Origin: Prochloron sp965198675
GTDB taxonomy: Bacteria > Cyanobacteriota > Cyanobacteriia > Cyanobacteriales > Prochloraceae
Reading direction: 5' to 3'
DNA: 64,000 nt
Assembly (NCBI GenBank): GCA_965198675.1
Contig: OZ240666.1
Span: 1,240,001-1,304,000, forward strand
This document shows, piece after piece, positions 1-9,014 of this stretch (the stretch's first letter is position 1; every line of letters begins with the position of its first letter). A program made the position numbers and the translations under genes. The notes under the pieces are model-generated. The model was given only the letters and a program-made list of their open reading frames with translations, made no database searches and was not told the origin of the DNA.

Positions 1-1
1 A

Positions 2-163
2 TTAAGCTATCCTCATCATCATCCTCGCTTTGATTTTGACGAAACTGCTTTATCGTTGGGGGTAGAAATGTTTGTGCGCTGTGTTGAGAAGTTTTTTTCT
101 TTGATTGCGAAGCAACCGCCTTTGGCGTCCCGCAGTGTAGGCATTCCCCACCAACCCACGTAA
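2..163 (+). CDS. M20-family amidohydrolase, C-terminal fragment
   Basis: Open from the window edge to a TAA at 161-163, 53 codons. The motif HHPRFDFDE followed by a short helix (LGVEMFVRCVEKFF) is what I expect at the extreme C-terminus of M20 N-acyl-amino-acid amidohydrolases, which remove acyl groups from amino acids with a two-metal centre. The catalytic part lies before the window. The last ~20 residues (from about base 104) are encoded by a short repeat seen twice more in the window, so the native C-terminus appears to have been replaced or extended by repeat DNA. The family call rests on one short motif. Confidence 0.6.
   Translation, partial: LSYPHHHPRFDFDETALSLGVEMFVRCVEKFFSLIAKQPPLASRSVGIPHQPT
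104..130 (+). repeat. Short repeat, ATTGCGAAGCAA type
   Basis: A 27-base unit starting ATTGCGAAGCAACCGCC and ending TTGGCGTCC. Near-identical copies lie at 2379-2405 (same strand) and 45132-45159 (opposite strand). This copy forms the 3' end of the amidohydrolase reading frame; the other two are intergenic. Confidence 0.7.
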
Positions 164-309
164 CAATGCCCGACAAAAGCAACCAGAATCAATTTTACAG
201 ATTATGTGCCCCAAACGACCAATATTTCCCCTGAGGGCGGGAAAACCCGACGTATACATGGGCTGTTGGTGGGCGATGCCCACCCTACACCTACACCTAC
301 ACCCGCTGG

Positions 310-1080
310 CTAAATTCTTCGAGAGCGCACCTCGGTGGAAAAATCTTCCACTGCTTGGATAATTACTTGGCGCAAATTGACATAGGATTTGGCAAAGGGA
401 GGTGGGTTTGGGGAGAGTCCGAGTAAATCAGCAGTAACTAGCACCTGTCCGTCGCAATGAGGTCCTGCACCAATACCAATAGTCGGTATAGGGAGTTGAG
501 CGGTAATGCGGGCCGCTAAATGGTCAGGGATGTGTTCTAAGACAATGGCAAAAGCACCTGCTTCCCCCAAGGCGATCGCCTCCTGGTAAATGCGTTCCCC
601 TTCCTGATCCGTTACCCCTTGCTGTTTGTAGGAGAGTCGATGTACTGATTGAGGGGTTAAACCCACATGACCCATGACAGGAATGCCTATGGCCGTTAGT
701 TGGGCTACCGTAGCAACCATAGCGGGATATCCCCCTTCTAGCTTAACAGCCTGTGCTCCTGCTTCCTTCAGAGCGCGACCAGCGGAGTGGATGGCAATTT
801 GAGGACTTTCCTGATAGCTCAAAAAGGGGAGGTCGCAAACCACTAATCCTCGCTTCACACCCCGACACACTGCTGCTGTATGATGTAACATCTCCTCTAG
901 GGTGACCGGGAGGGTATTGGGGTGCCCTAAGGCTACCATAGCCAAAGAATCTCCTACCAGAATCACGTCTACTCCTGCTTGATCCAAAAGTCGGGCGATC
1001 GCCCAATCCCAAGCAGTCAAAGTGACAATGGCCCGCTTTTCTTCTTTCCATTCCCTCAGTTTCTGGATTGTAACTGCCAT
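310..1080 (-). CDS. panB: 3-methyl-2-oxobutanoate hydroxymethyltransferase
   Basis: 256 aa, the normal PanB length. It adds a hydroxymethyl group from 5,10-methylene-tetrahydrofolate to 2-oxoisovalerate to give ketopantoate, the first committed step of pantothenate and CoA synthesis, in the cytoplasm. The TIM-barrel motifs are present: VGDSLAMV with Asp44 as metal ligand, CDLPFLSY (second Asp), KLEGG (catalytic Glu region), and GHVGLTPQS. The ATG at 1078-1080 gives the expected N-terminus (TIQKLREWK). The TPR gene upstream ends 2 bases before this ATG, so the two are probably co-transcribed. Confidence 0.95.
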   Translation of the reverse strand: MAVTIQKLREWKEEKRAIVTLTAWDWAIARLLDQAGVDVILVGDSLAMVALGHPNTLPVTLEEMLHHTAAVCRGVKRGLVVCDLPFLSYQESPQIAIHSAGRALKEAGAQAVKLEGGYPAMVATVAQLTAIGIPVMGHVGLTPQSVHRLSYKQQGVTDQEGERIYQEAIALGEAGAFAIVLEHIPDHLAARITAQLPIPTIGIGAGPHCDGQVLVTADLLGLSPNPPPFAKSYVNLRQVIIQAVEDFSTEVRSRRI

Positions 1081-1082
1081 TG

Positions 1083-2246
1083 TTACCCTTTTATTTGCCG
1101 GAGTAAATCTTCTGTTTGGTTGACACGGAGCGGATCATCTGCTTCCTTATACAATTGGGAGGCTTTCGTAAAGGCTTGAATTGCTTCTTTGGTATTACGT
1201 CTTCCCAGCCATGCTAATCCCAAATTGTAGTGAACTCCTGGATTATTGGGAAGCTGGTCTTTGAGTAACAGGTAAGTCCCCACTGCCAAAATGTAATCCT
1301 CCTGCTTGAGATAAATTCCCCCTATTCCTGCAAGGCTCTCAATATTGTTTTCATCTAGTTTTATCACTCGGTAATAAGCTTCTAATGCTCCATTTAGATC
1401 CTGAAGTCCTTGCAGTAGTCTAGCAATGCGCAAAGAAATCTTAATATTATCTGGATCTAGCTTTTCTGCTTCCTTTAAGCTGTCGATACCCTCTTGTACT
1501 CTGCCTTGGTCTAGCAACGCTTGTGTCAGTTGTAGGCGCAATTTTTGGTTTGAGTGCAATACTCTTACTGCTGCTTCCAGGGAGATTATTGCTTCGTTGG
1601 TGCGTCTCTGTTTTAGCAAAGTAGGGCCTAAGACTTCGTGAGCTTGTTTATTTTTCGGGTCCAAAGCTAGTACTTGCTGAAAACTTTCGATCGCCCCATT
1701 ATATTCCCTCTGACGCAGCAAAATCACTCCCAGAGCTAAATGATACTGTAGGTTGTTTGGATCGAGGAAAGCAGCGCGATGGTAAGCTCCGGTAGCTCCT
1801 ATATCATCTCCCTTTTGGGCTAAACTATAACCCAGGGCATAGTGAAATTCAGCATTGTCCGGTTCTAGGGCGATGGCCTGTTCATAGGCTACTGCTGCGG
1901 CGCTATAATTCCCTTTATTTGCGTATAAGTAGCCAAGAGCGGAAAAAATCTTCTGGTTTTCTCGATCCAGGCTAGCTGCTTCTTCATAAGCGGCAATAGC
2001 AGCAGGATAGTTACCTGTATCAGCATACTCCCGTCCCCGGCGTAGCAAATCGTTGAGTCCTTGGGTATTGCTCTGTAGGGTTGGTTGTGGTATGGTGTTT
2101 ATTTGCCCCAATGCAGGTAGATGACAAGATACCAGGGCGCAAACTAAGGATAGACTAACTTGGGGGAGGATAGACTTAAACACGACTATTTCTCTCAATG
2201 ATGAACGTTTTTTTCCATTAACTTGCTTATTTTTTTTATCAATCAA
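1083..2246 (-). CDS. Exported TPR-repeat protein
   Basis: 387 aa. A basic N-terminus is followed by a hydrophobic stretch (about residues 28-47, ending PALGQ) that looks like a signal peptide. The rest is nine or ten TPR units with the usual pattern: GNYPAAIAAYEEAASLD, GNYSAAAVAYEQAIALEP, GDDIGATGAYHRAAFLDP, REYNGAIESFQQVLALDP and so on to about residue 375. TPR arrays are protein-protein scaffolds; the partner cannot be read from sequence. It lies directly upstream of panB with a 2-base gap, which suggests co-transcription rather than shared function. Confidence 0.8.
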   Translation of the reverse strand: MIDKKNKQVNGKKRSSLREIVVFKSILPQVSLSLVCALVSCHLPALGQINTIPQPTLQSNTQGLNDLLRRGREYADTGNYPAAIAAYEEAASLDRENQKIFSALGYLYANKGNYSAAAVAYEQAIALEPDNAEFHYALGYSLAQKGDDIGATGAYHRAAFLDPNNLQYHLALGVILLRQREYNGAIESFQQVLALDPKNKQAHEVLGPTLLKQRRTNEAIISLEAAVRVLHSNQKLRLQLTQALLDQGRVQEGIDSLKEAEKLDPDNIKISLRIARLLQGLQDLNGALEAYYRVIKLDENNIESLAGIGGIYLKQEDYILAVGTYLLLKDQLPNNPGVHYNLGLAWLGRRNTKEAIQAFTKASQLYKEADDPLRVNQTEDLLRQIKG

Positions 2247-2345
2247 AAAATTATTAATATATTATTTCAATGTTTATTTATAATATAACGAGTCATCCAA
2301 TTTGTCAACAATGACCACTGGTGAACGGTACGGGCACCGTGCGCC

Positions 2346-2560
2346 CCTACAACTGGTAACTGGTAACTGCTAACTGCTATTGCGAAGCAACCGCCCTTGG
2401 CGTCCTGCTAACTGCTAACTGTCATGGTACGAGGTCACTGTCATGGTACGAGGTAACTGCTAACTGGTAACTGGTAACTGGTAACTGCTAACTGCTAACT
2501 GTCATGGTACGAGGTCACTGTCATGGTACGAGGTAACTGTCATGGTACGAGGTAACTGGT
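2346..2560. repeat. Heptamer array (TAACTGG/TAACTGC) with interspersed TCATGGTACGAGGT
   Basis: The 313-base gap between recR and the TPR gene is almost all short repeats: runs of CTGGTAACTGG and CTGCTAACTGC, one copy of the ATTGCGAAGCAA repeat (2379-2405) and five copies of TCATGGTACGAGGT. These resemble the short tandemly repeated heptamers known from filamentous cyanobacteria. No gene is visible. Similar heptamer runs occur at 12972-13095, 26268-26305, 34523-34580 and 55430-55470. Confidence 0.85.
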
Positions 2561-3150
2561 TACAACTCCTGTCTTCCTTCCAACGCTCTAGCCAAGGTTA
2601 CTTCATCTGCATATTCTAAATCTCCCCCCATAGGCAAACCAAAAGCGATCCGGGTTACTTTTGTAAAGGATTTCAAGAGCCCAGCAACATAGAGGGTTGT
2701 GGTTTCCCCTTCTACAGAAGGAGCGATCGCCAGGATTACTTCTTTTATTTGCTCTTGGCTAACTCGCTGTACCAAGGACTGAATGTAAAGTTGTTTCGGA
2801 CCGATCCCGTCCATTGGTGATATTGTCCCACCGAGGACGTGATACCTACCTCCATATTCCCTGGTTTTTTCCAAGGCAATTACGTCTCTAGAGTCAGTAA
2901 CTACACAGATTGTACCAGGATCTCGATTGGTATTGCGACAGATAGAACAGGTTGGTTCTGCGGATAAATGAAAGCATGTTTTGCACAAACCCACTTGCTT
3001 TTTTGCTTCCACCAGGGCCTCCGCGAGGGCTTGTACTTCAGTTTCCGATCGCTTGATTATATGCAGGGCCAACCTCTGGGCAGTTTTAGGTCCTATTCCC
3101 GGCAAATGTTGTAGTTGTTCGATTAGACGAGCTAAGGGTGGGGTATAAAT
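2560..3150 (-). CDS. recR: Recombination mediator RecR
   Basis: About 196 aa if read from an ATT at 3148-3150. RecR acts with RecO/RecF to load RecA at gaps and stalled forks. Visible are the helix-hairpin-helix (LPGIGPKTAQRLALHI), the four-cysteine zinc finger (CKTC...CSIC) and the Toprim domain (VVTDSRDVIALE, then YHVLGGTISPMDGIGP). Family homology (YTPPLARLIEQLQ) runs upstream of the first standard start, a TTG at 3103-3105, but no ATG, GTG or TTG is in frame there before a stop. The ATT at 3148-3150 gives the usual N-terminus and follows a GGAGG by 10 bases. The start is therefore unusual or an upstream base is in error; the gene identity is secure. Confidence 0.9.
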   Translation of the reverse strand: MYTPPLARLIEQLQHLPGIGPKTAQRLALHIIKRSETEVQALAEALVEAKKQVGLCKTCFHLSAEPTCSICRNTNRDPGTICVVTDSRDVIALEKTREYGGRYHVLGGTISPMDGIGPKQLYIQSLVQRVSQEQIKEVILAIAPSVEGETTTLYVAGLLKSFTKVTRIAFGLPMGGDLEYADEVTLARALEGRQEL

Positions 3151-3187
3151 TGGGCGATGGCCTCCAATATATCCAATATAACTGTCA

Positions 3188-3260
3188 TGGAGCTAAGCGG
3201 ATTTGAACCGCTGACCCCCTCAATGCCATTGAGGTGCTCTACCAGCTGAGCTATAGCCCC
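3188..3260 (-). tRNA. tRNA-Ala (anticodon GGC)
   Basis: 73 bases fold as a cloverleaf on the minus strand. The acceptor GGGGCTA pairs with TAGCTCC (one G-T) with A as discriminator base. The D arm is TAGCTCAGCTGGTAGAGC, the anticodon stem CCTCA/TGAGG encloses ATGGCAT giving anticodon GGC, and the T arm is AGCGG/CCGCT around TTCAAAT. CCA is not encoded. Confidence 0.96.
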
Positions 3261-3342
3261 GAGTGAGAATGCTTTACTGTAAGCATTTCATGATTGTTAC
3301 ACATCTTATCTTCTTTTGTCAAGCTTGGGGAAAATTTTTTTT

Positions 3343-3549
3343 TCAGGAATAGGGAAAGTTGGGATTCTGGTTGAGATAGCTGACACAATTCCCCATGAGA
3401 AAGTAGACTACTAGCATGGCTGCTGCTGCTAGAGCTACTAGGGTTGCCGCTAGGATGAGGGATAATTCTTTGTTGTTGAAGGCTTGCTGCATCAAATGGA
3501 GGGACCAGGCGACTAAAGCAATGTCTAATATGAGAATAGGCATTAACAT
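3343..3549 (-). CDS. Small membrane protein of unknown function
   Basis: 68 aa with two predicted membrane segments (about residues 3-20 and 30-53) and a short polar C-terminus. It sits alone between tRNA-Ala and hisF with an ATG start. I do not recognise the family. The hydrophobic pattern and the absence of repeat DNA make it look like a real small gene, but there is no motif to assign a role. Confidence 0.55.
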   Translation of the reverse strand: MLMPILILDIALVAWSLHLMQQAFNNKELSLILAATLVALAAAAMLVVYFLMGNCVSYLNQNPNFPYS

Positions 3550-3597
3550 ATTTTACAAAATGTAAATTTTTTGTCTATTCTAATACATGTTGGTACC

Positions 3598-4368
3598 TTA
3601 TCTCATCCTAACCGGAACCTCACTCTGGGCTAGATAGGTCTTAATTTGGGCAATGGTTAATTGCCCGTAATGCAGTAGGGAAGCCAATAACGCCGCTTCT
3701 GCTTTCCCTTCTGTTAGGGCTTGGTATATGTGGTGGCAGTTCCCGGCGCCACCGGAAGCAATAACGGGAATTTCCACTGCTTCGGCGATGGTTCTAGTTA
3801 GCTCTAAGTCATACCCTGCCTGGGTTCCATCTCCGTCCATGCTGGTGACAAGCAGTTCTCCTGCTCCCCGTTCTGCCACTTCAGTAGCCCATTTAATGGC
3901 GTCTTTGCCGGTATTTTCCCTGCCACCTCGAATATATACGTCCCAGCCTGGGTGGCTGGAATCCTTACGGCGTCTAGCGTCTATGGCTACGACGATACAT
4001 TGTTCACCGAAGCGATCGCTCCCCTGATTGACTAAATCCGGGTTCCGGACTGCGGCGGAATTAATGCTCACTTTATCCGCTCCCGCTCTTAATAAATTTT
4101 TAATATTCTCTAAGGTTTGAATGCCGCCCCCCACGGTCAGGGGGATGAATACTTGTTCGGCGGTGCGGTAGACGACGTCAAGAATGGTGTCCCGGTCTTC
4201 GTGGGTGGCGGTTATGTCCAAAAAGACTAATTCATCGGCACCAGCTTCGTTGTAAACTCGGGCTAGTTCTACCGGGTCTCCAGCGTCTTGCAGGTTGACG
4301 AAGTTGACTCCTTTGACTACTCTGCCTGCTTTCACGTCTAGGCAGGGGAGAATTCTTTTAGCTAGCAT
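3598..4368 (-). CDS. hisF: Imidazole glycerol phosphate synthase, cyclase subunit
   Basis: 256 aa from the ATG at 4366-4368; an upstream ATG at 4455 would add 29 residues with no family resemblance. HisF takes ammonia from the HisH glutaminase and converts PRFAR to imidazole glycerol phosphate and AICAR in histidine synthesis. The (beta/alpha)8 barrel motifs are clear: MLAKRILPCLDVKAGRVVKG with catalytic Asp11, VGGGIQTLE and SINSAAVRNP phosphate-binding turns, VVAIDARRR with the second catalytic Asp (about 130), and IASGGAGNCHH. hisH is not adjacent. Confidence 0.96.
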   Translation of the reverse strand: MLAKRILPCLDVKAGRVVKGVNFVNLQDAGDPVELARVYNEAGADELVFLDITATHEDRDTILDVVYRTAEQVFIPLTVGGGIQTLENIKNLLRAGADKVSINSAAVRNPDLVNQGSDRFGEQCIVVAIDARRRKDSSHPGWDVYIRGGRENTGKDAIKWATEVAERGAGELLVTSMDGDGTQAGYDLELTRTIAEAVEIPVIASGGAGNCHHIYQALTEGKAEAALLASLLHYGQLTIAQIKTYLAQSEVPVRMR

Positions 4369-5029
4369 TGGGTTTGGGTAGTATTTTGTGGTGTGGGCAT
4401 TATTGCCTATATTAATAGCAGTTACCAGCTCCTTCCAAACGCGATCGCCCCCCAAAATAAAAATGAGAAACGGCGAAATCCCTTGGTTTGGAAGCCTTCG
4501 CCTGATTTAAGATTCCGTCGAGATGACCGTGCCCAGTAGGTATTTAAGCGAGCAGCGAGGACTTTCTCCTCCTCAGGGCTTGTGGGTAGTGGCCATTGCA
4601 GGGAGCGATAGGGGCTGAAAGGAGACCAATAGGCAAAGCCCAGATTGTCCAAATGCTCCAAACACAGATTTATTGTAGGGACGCAGTTCTGCGGCATGGA
4701 GGATGTTCCCTAGGGCTGTGGGCATGAGTTTTTTGTGCTTATTGTAGGATTGCTATACTGTACGATTAAGGCGATAATGGCTACTTAAATCTTGAAAAAA
4801 AAAATTTTGTTGTTTTTATTCTAAATATGCTATTAATAATGTTAGGAAAACAGAGATGATATTGTATTATGGGAGAAGCCAACAGATGATCAATAACCAA
4901 TAACCAGTTGTTGCAAATCAACCCGGGGTCTGTACCTTCTCAATAAATCAGCGTTATAGCGCTGAGCACGGGAGTCGGGAGTCGGTAACTGTTTCAGCTA
5001 GACGATTATTTGACTTTTGAGAAAAAATT
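4369..5029. other. Intergenic region with no supported gene
   Basis: 661 bases between hisF and the LamG cassette. It contains a HIP1 site at 4441, a minus-strand open frame (4422-4697) of unfamiliar composition, AT-rich DNA at 4790-4880 and fragments of short repeat DNA. The promoter of the gene at 5030 probably lies here, but I cannot point to a convincing pair of hexamers. Confidence 0.5.
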
Positions 5030-7015
5030 ATGAGTTCTATTTTAATGGTACCCATTCATCTGGATGCCTTGTTTCTCCAGCGCGATACGTTTGTGGCGGA
5101 GGCGATGGCAGATTTTACGCGCTTGCCCTACTTTAACGGGCAGCGAGATGTTAATCCCGATATTGCCAACATTAGTGAAGATATCGTTATTGAGCCGTTT
5201 CAGGATAAGAATTTTAATCTCAAAGCGGGATTGCACTTGCATTGGGCTTTGCCAGATGCTTTGACGAAGACAGTAGCTATTCCCATTGTGGAAAAACAAA
5301 CCTTTGTGAAGGCATTCGGTAATAATGGAAATGCCATCTGGAATCAGTTAATTGGCCAACAATGGATTAAAGAAATCGATTCGTTGAAAGCGAGCGTCAT
5401 GCCCAGAAGTCAAAGAACTGGAAATAGAAACAGCCTGGATGGTTTTGAAAACCAGCGAGAAGCGATCGAGGCTCTCTTAAACTATCCCCTAGGAAGTGCT
5501 TTTCCTCCCGTACCGAATCGCTGGCTGGTGGAACGCACCGGTGGGGGATTGCCAAGTAAAAAATGGGTTGTTGAAAGCGATTATCTCTATCCTTACGGGC
5601 AAGGCGACCAGGCTGGCAGCGTCAATATTTTATATTCGGCGGAGCTGTTTAGCGGTGGGAATCCTGAGGCGATCGCCCAACTCGCGGTCAATCTCAAAAA
5701 CGATACTTCCCTATCTCAGTTTATCAAAAACCAATTTTTAGCTGGAACGAGAACCCTGTTGAATAGCTATACGTCGGGAACGCCATCGGATGATTTGCAA
5801 GCAGCGTTGATGTGGGAACTCAACCAAATTATGCGGGGTGCATCTATATATAATGTCGCTCGCTTTTCTGGGATAACGTTGAGTGCGGAAACGCAAAATT
5901 TACTCAAGGCCAATCCGCAAGGAGAAGACCTGGTGCGCTTGAACCGATTGCTGTTGGAGGCGGCCTATCCAGAGTGTAAGGCTATCGGACATCAGCCGTT
6001 TCGCTATTTGGGGCGAAAAATGTCCTTTGAGGCTTGGAAGAACGGAGGCAACCAAGCCGATGCATATAAGGAATCCCTAGAACCACTAACGGCGGTGGGC
6101 TATGGAGAACCGACTTTTGCGGCATTTTATCCTAACTGTCATAGCGTTTTTGGCTTTTATGACGACGATATTCAGTCGCTTCCGACTGCGGCATCGGGTT
6201 TGAAGTATACTGTGGTAGGCTGGTACGATGGCGGCGATCGCGATTATTTCAAGACCTTCCTCCAGCATTCTCGGAATGTTTACCAAGGGGACAGCAGCAA
6301 TCCCAGCAATGCAGATTTGTTAGAAGCGATACAAGAAGAGTTTAAATGGACGACGCAGGTTCCAAGCGGTCAAGAGTTGCCAGGAGAAATGCTATGCTAT
6401 GCGAGGATCAGCTTCGCTCCGGCAGCCAATACCGAGAATAGCGATAAGGACTCTGGTACTACAATCGCTGTGGCCAACACCAGCACGGAAGCCCTGTCTG
6501 CCTACTTGGCACAGACGCTGGATTCGGATCATAAATCCACAATTGAGGATCAATTAGAATGCTTGCATCTGTTTGCGGGTTTGGAACATCGCAAGCTAGA
6601 CATCGGCCCGAAATTTGAGGAAGCTCGTCACGAAAAAGGGTTTAATGCTGTTAACGCTGGCATTTTATGGACGATTCGGTACGAGACAAAGAGCGATCGC
6701 CAGGCCGATGCAGCGGAATCTCAAGCCCGACAACAAGTTACTTTACCAGAAGATATCGCCGACGCTCTCAATACCCTCAATCTCAAGCAACAGGAGTACG
6801 ATCGCGCTCTGCAGGAAATCGAGTCCTGGCAACATCAGATTTTTGCCGACTGGTACAAATATATGCTCTGTGCCTATCCTCCCGATGACAGTCGCGACGA
6901 CTATCCTGACATCGATGAGGTCAAGCATTACATTGAAGTTAAGGCTATCGAGCCCTTCAAGCAGAAGTTAACAGCGACGGGAGAATTGAAGTTACTGGTG
7001 GATCCGACAAGTTAA
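5030..7015 (+). CDS. Large conserved-looking protein of unknown function, cassette gene A
   Basis: 661 aa, no signal peptide and no clear membrane segment. I cannot assign a family. Motif-like blocks include KAGLHLHWALPDALT (about 65-79), PPVPNRWLVER (about 158-168), GFYDDDIQSL (about 377), YTVVGWYDGGDRDYF (about 393) and KFEEARHEKGFNAVNAG (about 530-546); a probable helical coiled segment runs from 575 to 605. Cassette gene B begins 33 bases after its stop in the same direction, so A and B are probably one operon. From memory of other genomes, A and the central part of B look as if they could be one longer polypeptide elsewhere; this is unverified. Confidence 0.8.
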   Translation: MSSILMVPIHLDALFLQRDTFVAEAMADFTRLPYFNGQRDVNPDIANISEDIVIEPFQDKNFNLKAGLHLHWALPDALTKTVAIPIVEKQTFVKAFGNNGNAIWNQLIGQQWIKEIDSLKASVMPRSQRTGNRNSLDGFENQREAIEALLNYPLGSAFPPVPNRWLVERTGGGLPSKKWVVESDYLYPYGQGDQAGSVNILYSAELFSGGNPEAIAQLAVNLKNDTSLSQFIKNQFLAGTRTLLNSYTSGTPSDDLQAALMWELNQIMRGASIYNVARFSGITLSAETQNLLKANPQGEDLVRLNRLLLEAAYPECKAIGHQPFRYLGRKMSFEAWKNGGNQADAYKESLEPLTAVGYGEPTFAAFYPNCHSVFGFYDDDIQSLPTAASGLKYTVVGWYDGGDRDYFKTFLQHSRNVYQGDSSNPSNADLLEAIQEEFKWTTQVPSGQELPGEMLCYARISFAPAANTENSDKDSGTTIAVANTSTEALSAYLAQTLDSDHKSTIEDQLECLHLFAGLEHRKLDIGPKFEEARHEKGFNAVNAGILWTIRYETKSDRQADAAESQARQQVTLPEDIADALNTLNLKQQEYDRALQEIESWQHQIFADWYKYMLCAYPPDDSRDDYPDIDEVKHYIEVKAIEPFKQKLTATGELKLLVDPTS

Positions 7016-7048
7016 AAATTAGTGATGCATATAAATAATATGTAAAAC

Positions 7049-8533
7049 ATGGTTATCGCTACCGCTTCGGCGGCTAAAATTAATAATCTTATGGATAGGC
7101 TCCATAACTACAATCTTCAGCTCAGTAATAGTATTATTGAAGACAAAACCCTGGATAATACCAGTAATAACTCTGATATCCTGCGGGGTTCGCCAACAGT
7201 GGCGGCAAAAGAACCGTTGGGAAATTGTTTGAGCTTTGATGGCAACAATGACTACATCCAATTGTCAGGGCTGAGTAATGTCAAAGCCGTTTCGATGTGG
7301 GTGAATATTCCTAGCCAACAGGAAAGGGGCGATCGCTACCTGCTGGATGCCGCCAGCCTGAGTAACGGACAAGTTGCCGCTAACATCGGCAATAATTGGC
7401 ATGTCATATATGTGGATGGGAAAAAGGTCGGCAAGCGAGTGGGAGATTTACTCACTTGGCAAGATATTCCTAAAAACCGCTGGGTGCATCTCTACTTGGA
7501 AGCTAAAACTGCTTTTAGCGGCAATATATTTTTGATGAGCGATCGCTCTTCCAGGAACCAGTTAGAGGCTCAAATTGCTTCGGTTCGCGTTTACAACCGA
7601 GATTTAACTGAGGAGGAAATAGATCGCGATCGGTCTAATACCATTGAGCTCAACTACATGCTCAAACGAGCTTCCAGCCCCCGTTACTGGCAGCCCAACG
7701 ACCCCGTCATCCTCATTGAAGGCGATGGGGCTAAATTTACTCCTCGACATGGAAGTGACGGTTTGCTAGAGTGTCAGTTGTGCCAAAAAAGCAGCAATAC
7801 CTCGCTACCGGATTTAATTGCCGACTACGATAATACCATTGGCGCGCGAATTGACGCCATCGAAAGGGCTGCTAGCGGCAGCATTGCTTTTAGTACCTGG
7901 ACAACACAACCCTGGCATCCCTTTCTCATGGAGTGGGAAGTGGAGGTGCTACCCGTGGAACATCAAAACAACCTGCATCCGGATACACGGGCATACAATC
8001 CGGAATTTATCGTCAGTAACTATGTTTTAGAGGAAAACGCCACGGATCTTTCTGTCAAATCGGGAACGGGTTTGACCAAGGCGGCGAACGTCTATAGTGG
8101 TTCTGCTATTGTTACGCCCCACGCTAGTATCAAGCTTAAAAAAGAGATAGAAGTCTATCTCAATGAGAAGAACGTTTTGGGCGACAAAAGCGTGATGGCA
8201 CAATATTTTGTGGATCGCAAGATAAAACCGAAGGACAATTATCTCAGCCAGCATATCCAGAAAGTTAAAACCTGGTACGAAGGGAAATATTTTGACGACA
8301 GCACGACGGCAGAGCAAAAAGCAAAGGATGCGATTTATACGGCGATTCGCGCTTACGAACGGCTGCAAAGCTGTAACTCTTTGGCTCAAGCCCTAGGTGG
8401 GTTCAATCCCGGTTTGCTCATGCACAAGCAAACTATGCAGTTGCGAATCGACGATTCCCTGGGCTTCGAGGACTACAAGCCGTTTACGGAGCAAGTCCGC
8501 CTCGCAGTGGGCGATCGCGATAACCAAAGATGA
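7049..8533 (+). pseudogene. LamG-like protein, cassette gene B, truncated by deletion
   Basis: 494 codons. The N-terminal part contains a concanavalin/LamG-like segment (about residues 60-190: NCLSFDGNNDYIQLSGL, VSMWVNIP, RWVHLYLEA, AQIASVRVYNRDLTEEE), normally a carbohydrate- or protein-binding fold. Next come RYWQPNDPVILIEGDG (about 211) and WHPFLMEWEVEVLP (about 289), then a helical region. The frame stops at GDRDNQR just after a HIP1 site at 8511. The expected continuation is found in frame in the chimeric copy at 9114-9430, so the native protein was probably some 150-170 residues longer. I treat this copy as truncated; whether it still functions is unknown. Confidence 0.7.
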
Positions 8534-8841
8534 TTTTAAGTATATCCCCATTTTGAAGAAGGTGCCGGCAGGGCTGTGGGGTAATTCCCTGACTCCTGAG
8601 CTGAACGGAGAGAAATTTATCGACAATGCCCTCTCGGGATTTGAAATCCAACCCGGAGGTACACCAGATCCGGCTCAAAGACGACGATGAGGAACGCAGG
8701 AATTGTATTCGCGATACGGTGGTGCAGAACTCCCATCGAAATGATTTATTGCTAAGTTTAGGATTTGAACCTAGTCAAGATGTGGATCTGAATAGGGAGG
8801 TAGGGGCTGATTTTTTAGTCGCCCCGCAAGTAAAGGGGTAA
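8511..8841 (+). pseudogene. Orphan 3' part of cassette gene B, copy 1
   Basis: Encodes the C-terminal segment AIAITKDDFKYIPILKKV and beyond in a frame different from the upstream gene, followed near 8658 by a second shift into the frame that ends EVGADFLVAPQVKG at the TAA 8839-8841. It cannot be translated as a continuation of 7049-8533 without two frame changes. The same second shift occurs in the other copy. Confidence 0.7.
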
Positions 8842-8866
8842 CGCGAATACAATAAAACTATATCGA

Positions 8867-8896
8867 TTGACAAAATGGGAAAAGATGCACTAAGAT
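8867..8896 (+). promoter_or_regulatory. Candidate sigma-70 promoter, copy 1
   Basis: TTGACA at 8867-8872 and TAAGAT at 8891-8896 with an 18-base spacer, upstream of the chimeric frame at 9015. It is preceded by AAAACTATATCGAT, which recurs upstream of the second copy and again at 11800, ahead of the helix-turn-helix gene. Prediction only. Confidence 0.45.
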
Positions 8897-9014
8897 ATCT
8901 AGGTATTTTTACCTAAACTTGTTTCTCAATGTAGCTGAGAGATGAACCGCAGAGTACGCAGAGTACGCAGAGAGAGATTCTATTGCGGGCTAATAAAGGA
9001 GGACAAAAATTACC

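Noticed and set aside
50..283. Minus-strand open frame of 77 codons at the left edge
   Set aside because: It runs through repeat DNA and lies opposite the amidohydrolase C-terminus, which has a recognisable family motif.
4422..4697. Minus-strand open frame of 91 codons upstream of hisF
   Set aside because: Composition is not clearly protein-like, its end overlaps the hisF upstream region and a HIP1-containing repeat, and I recognise no motif. It could be a gene fragment, but the support is too thin.
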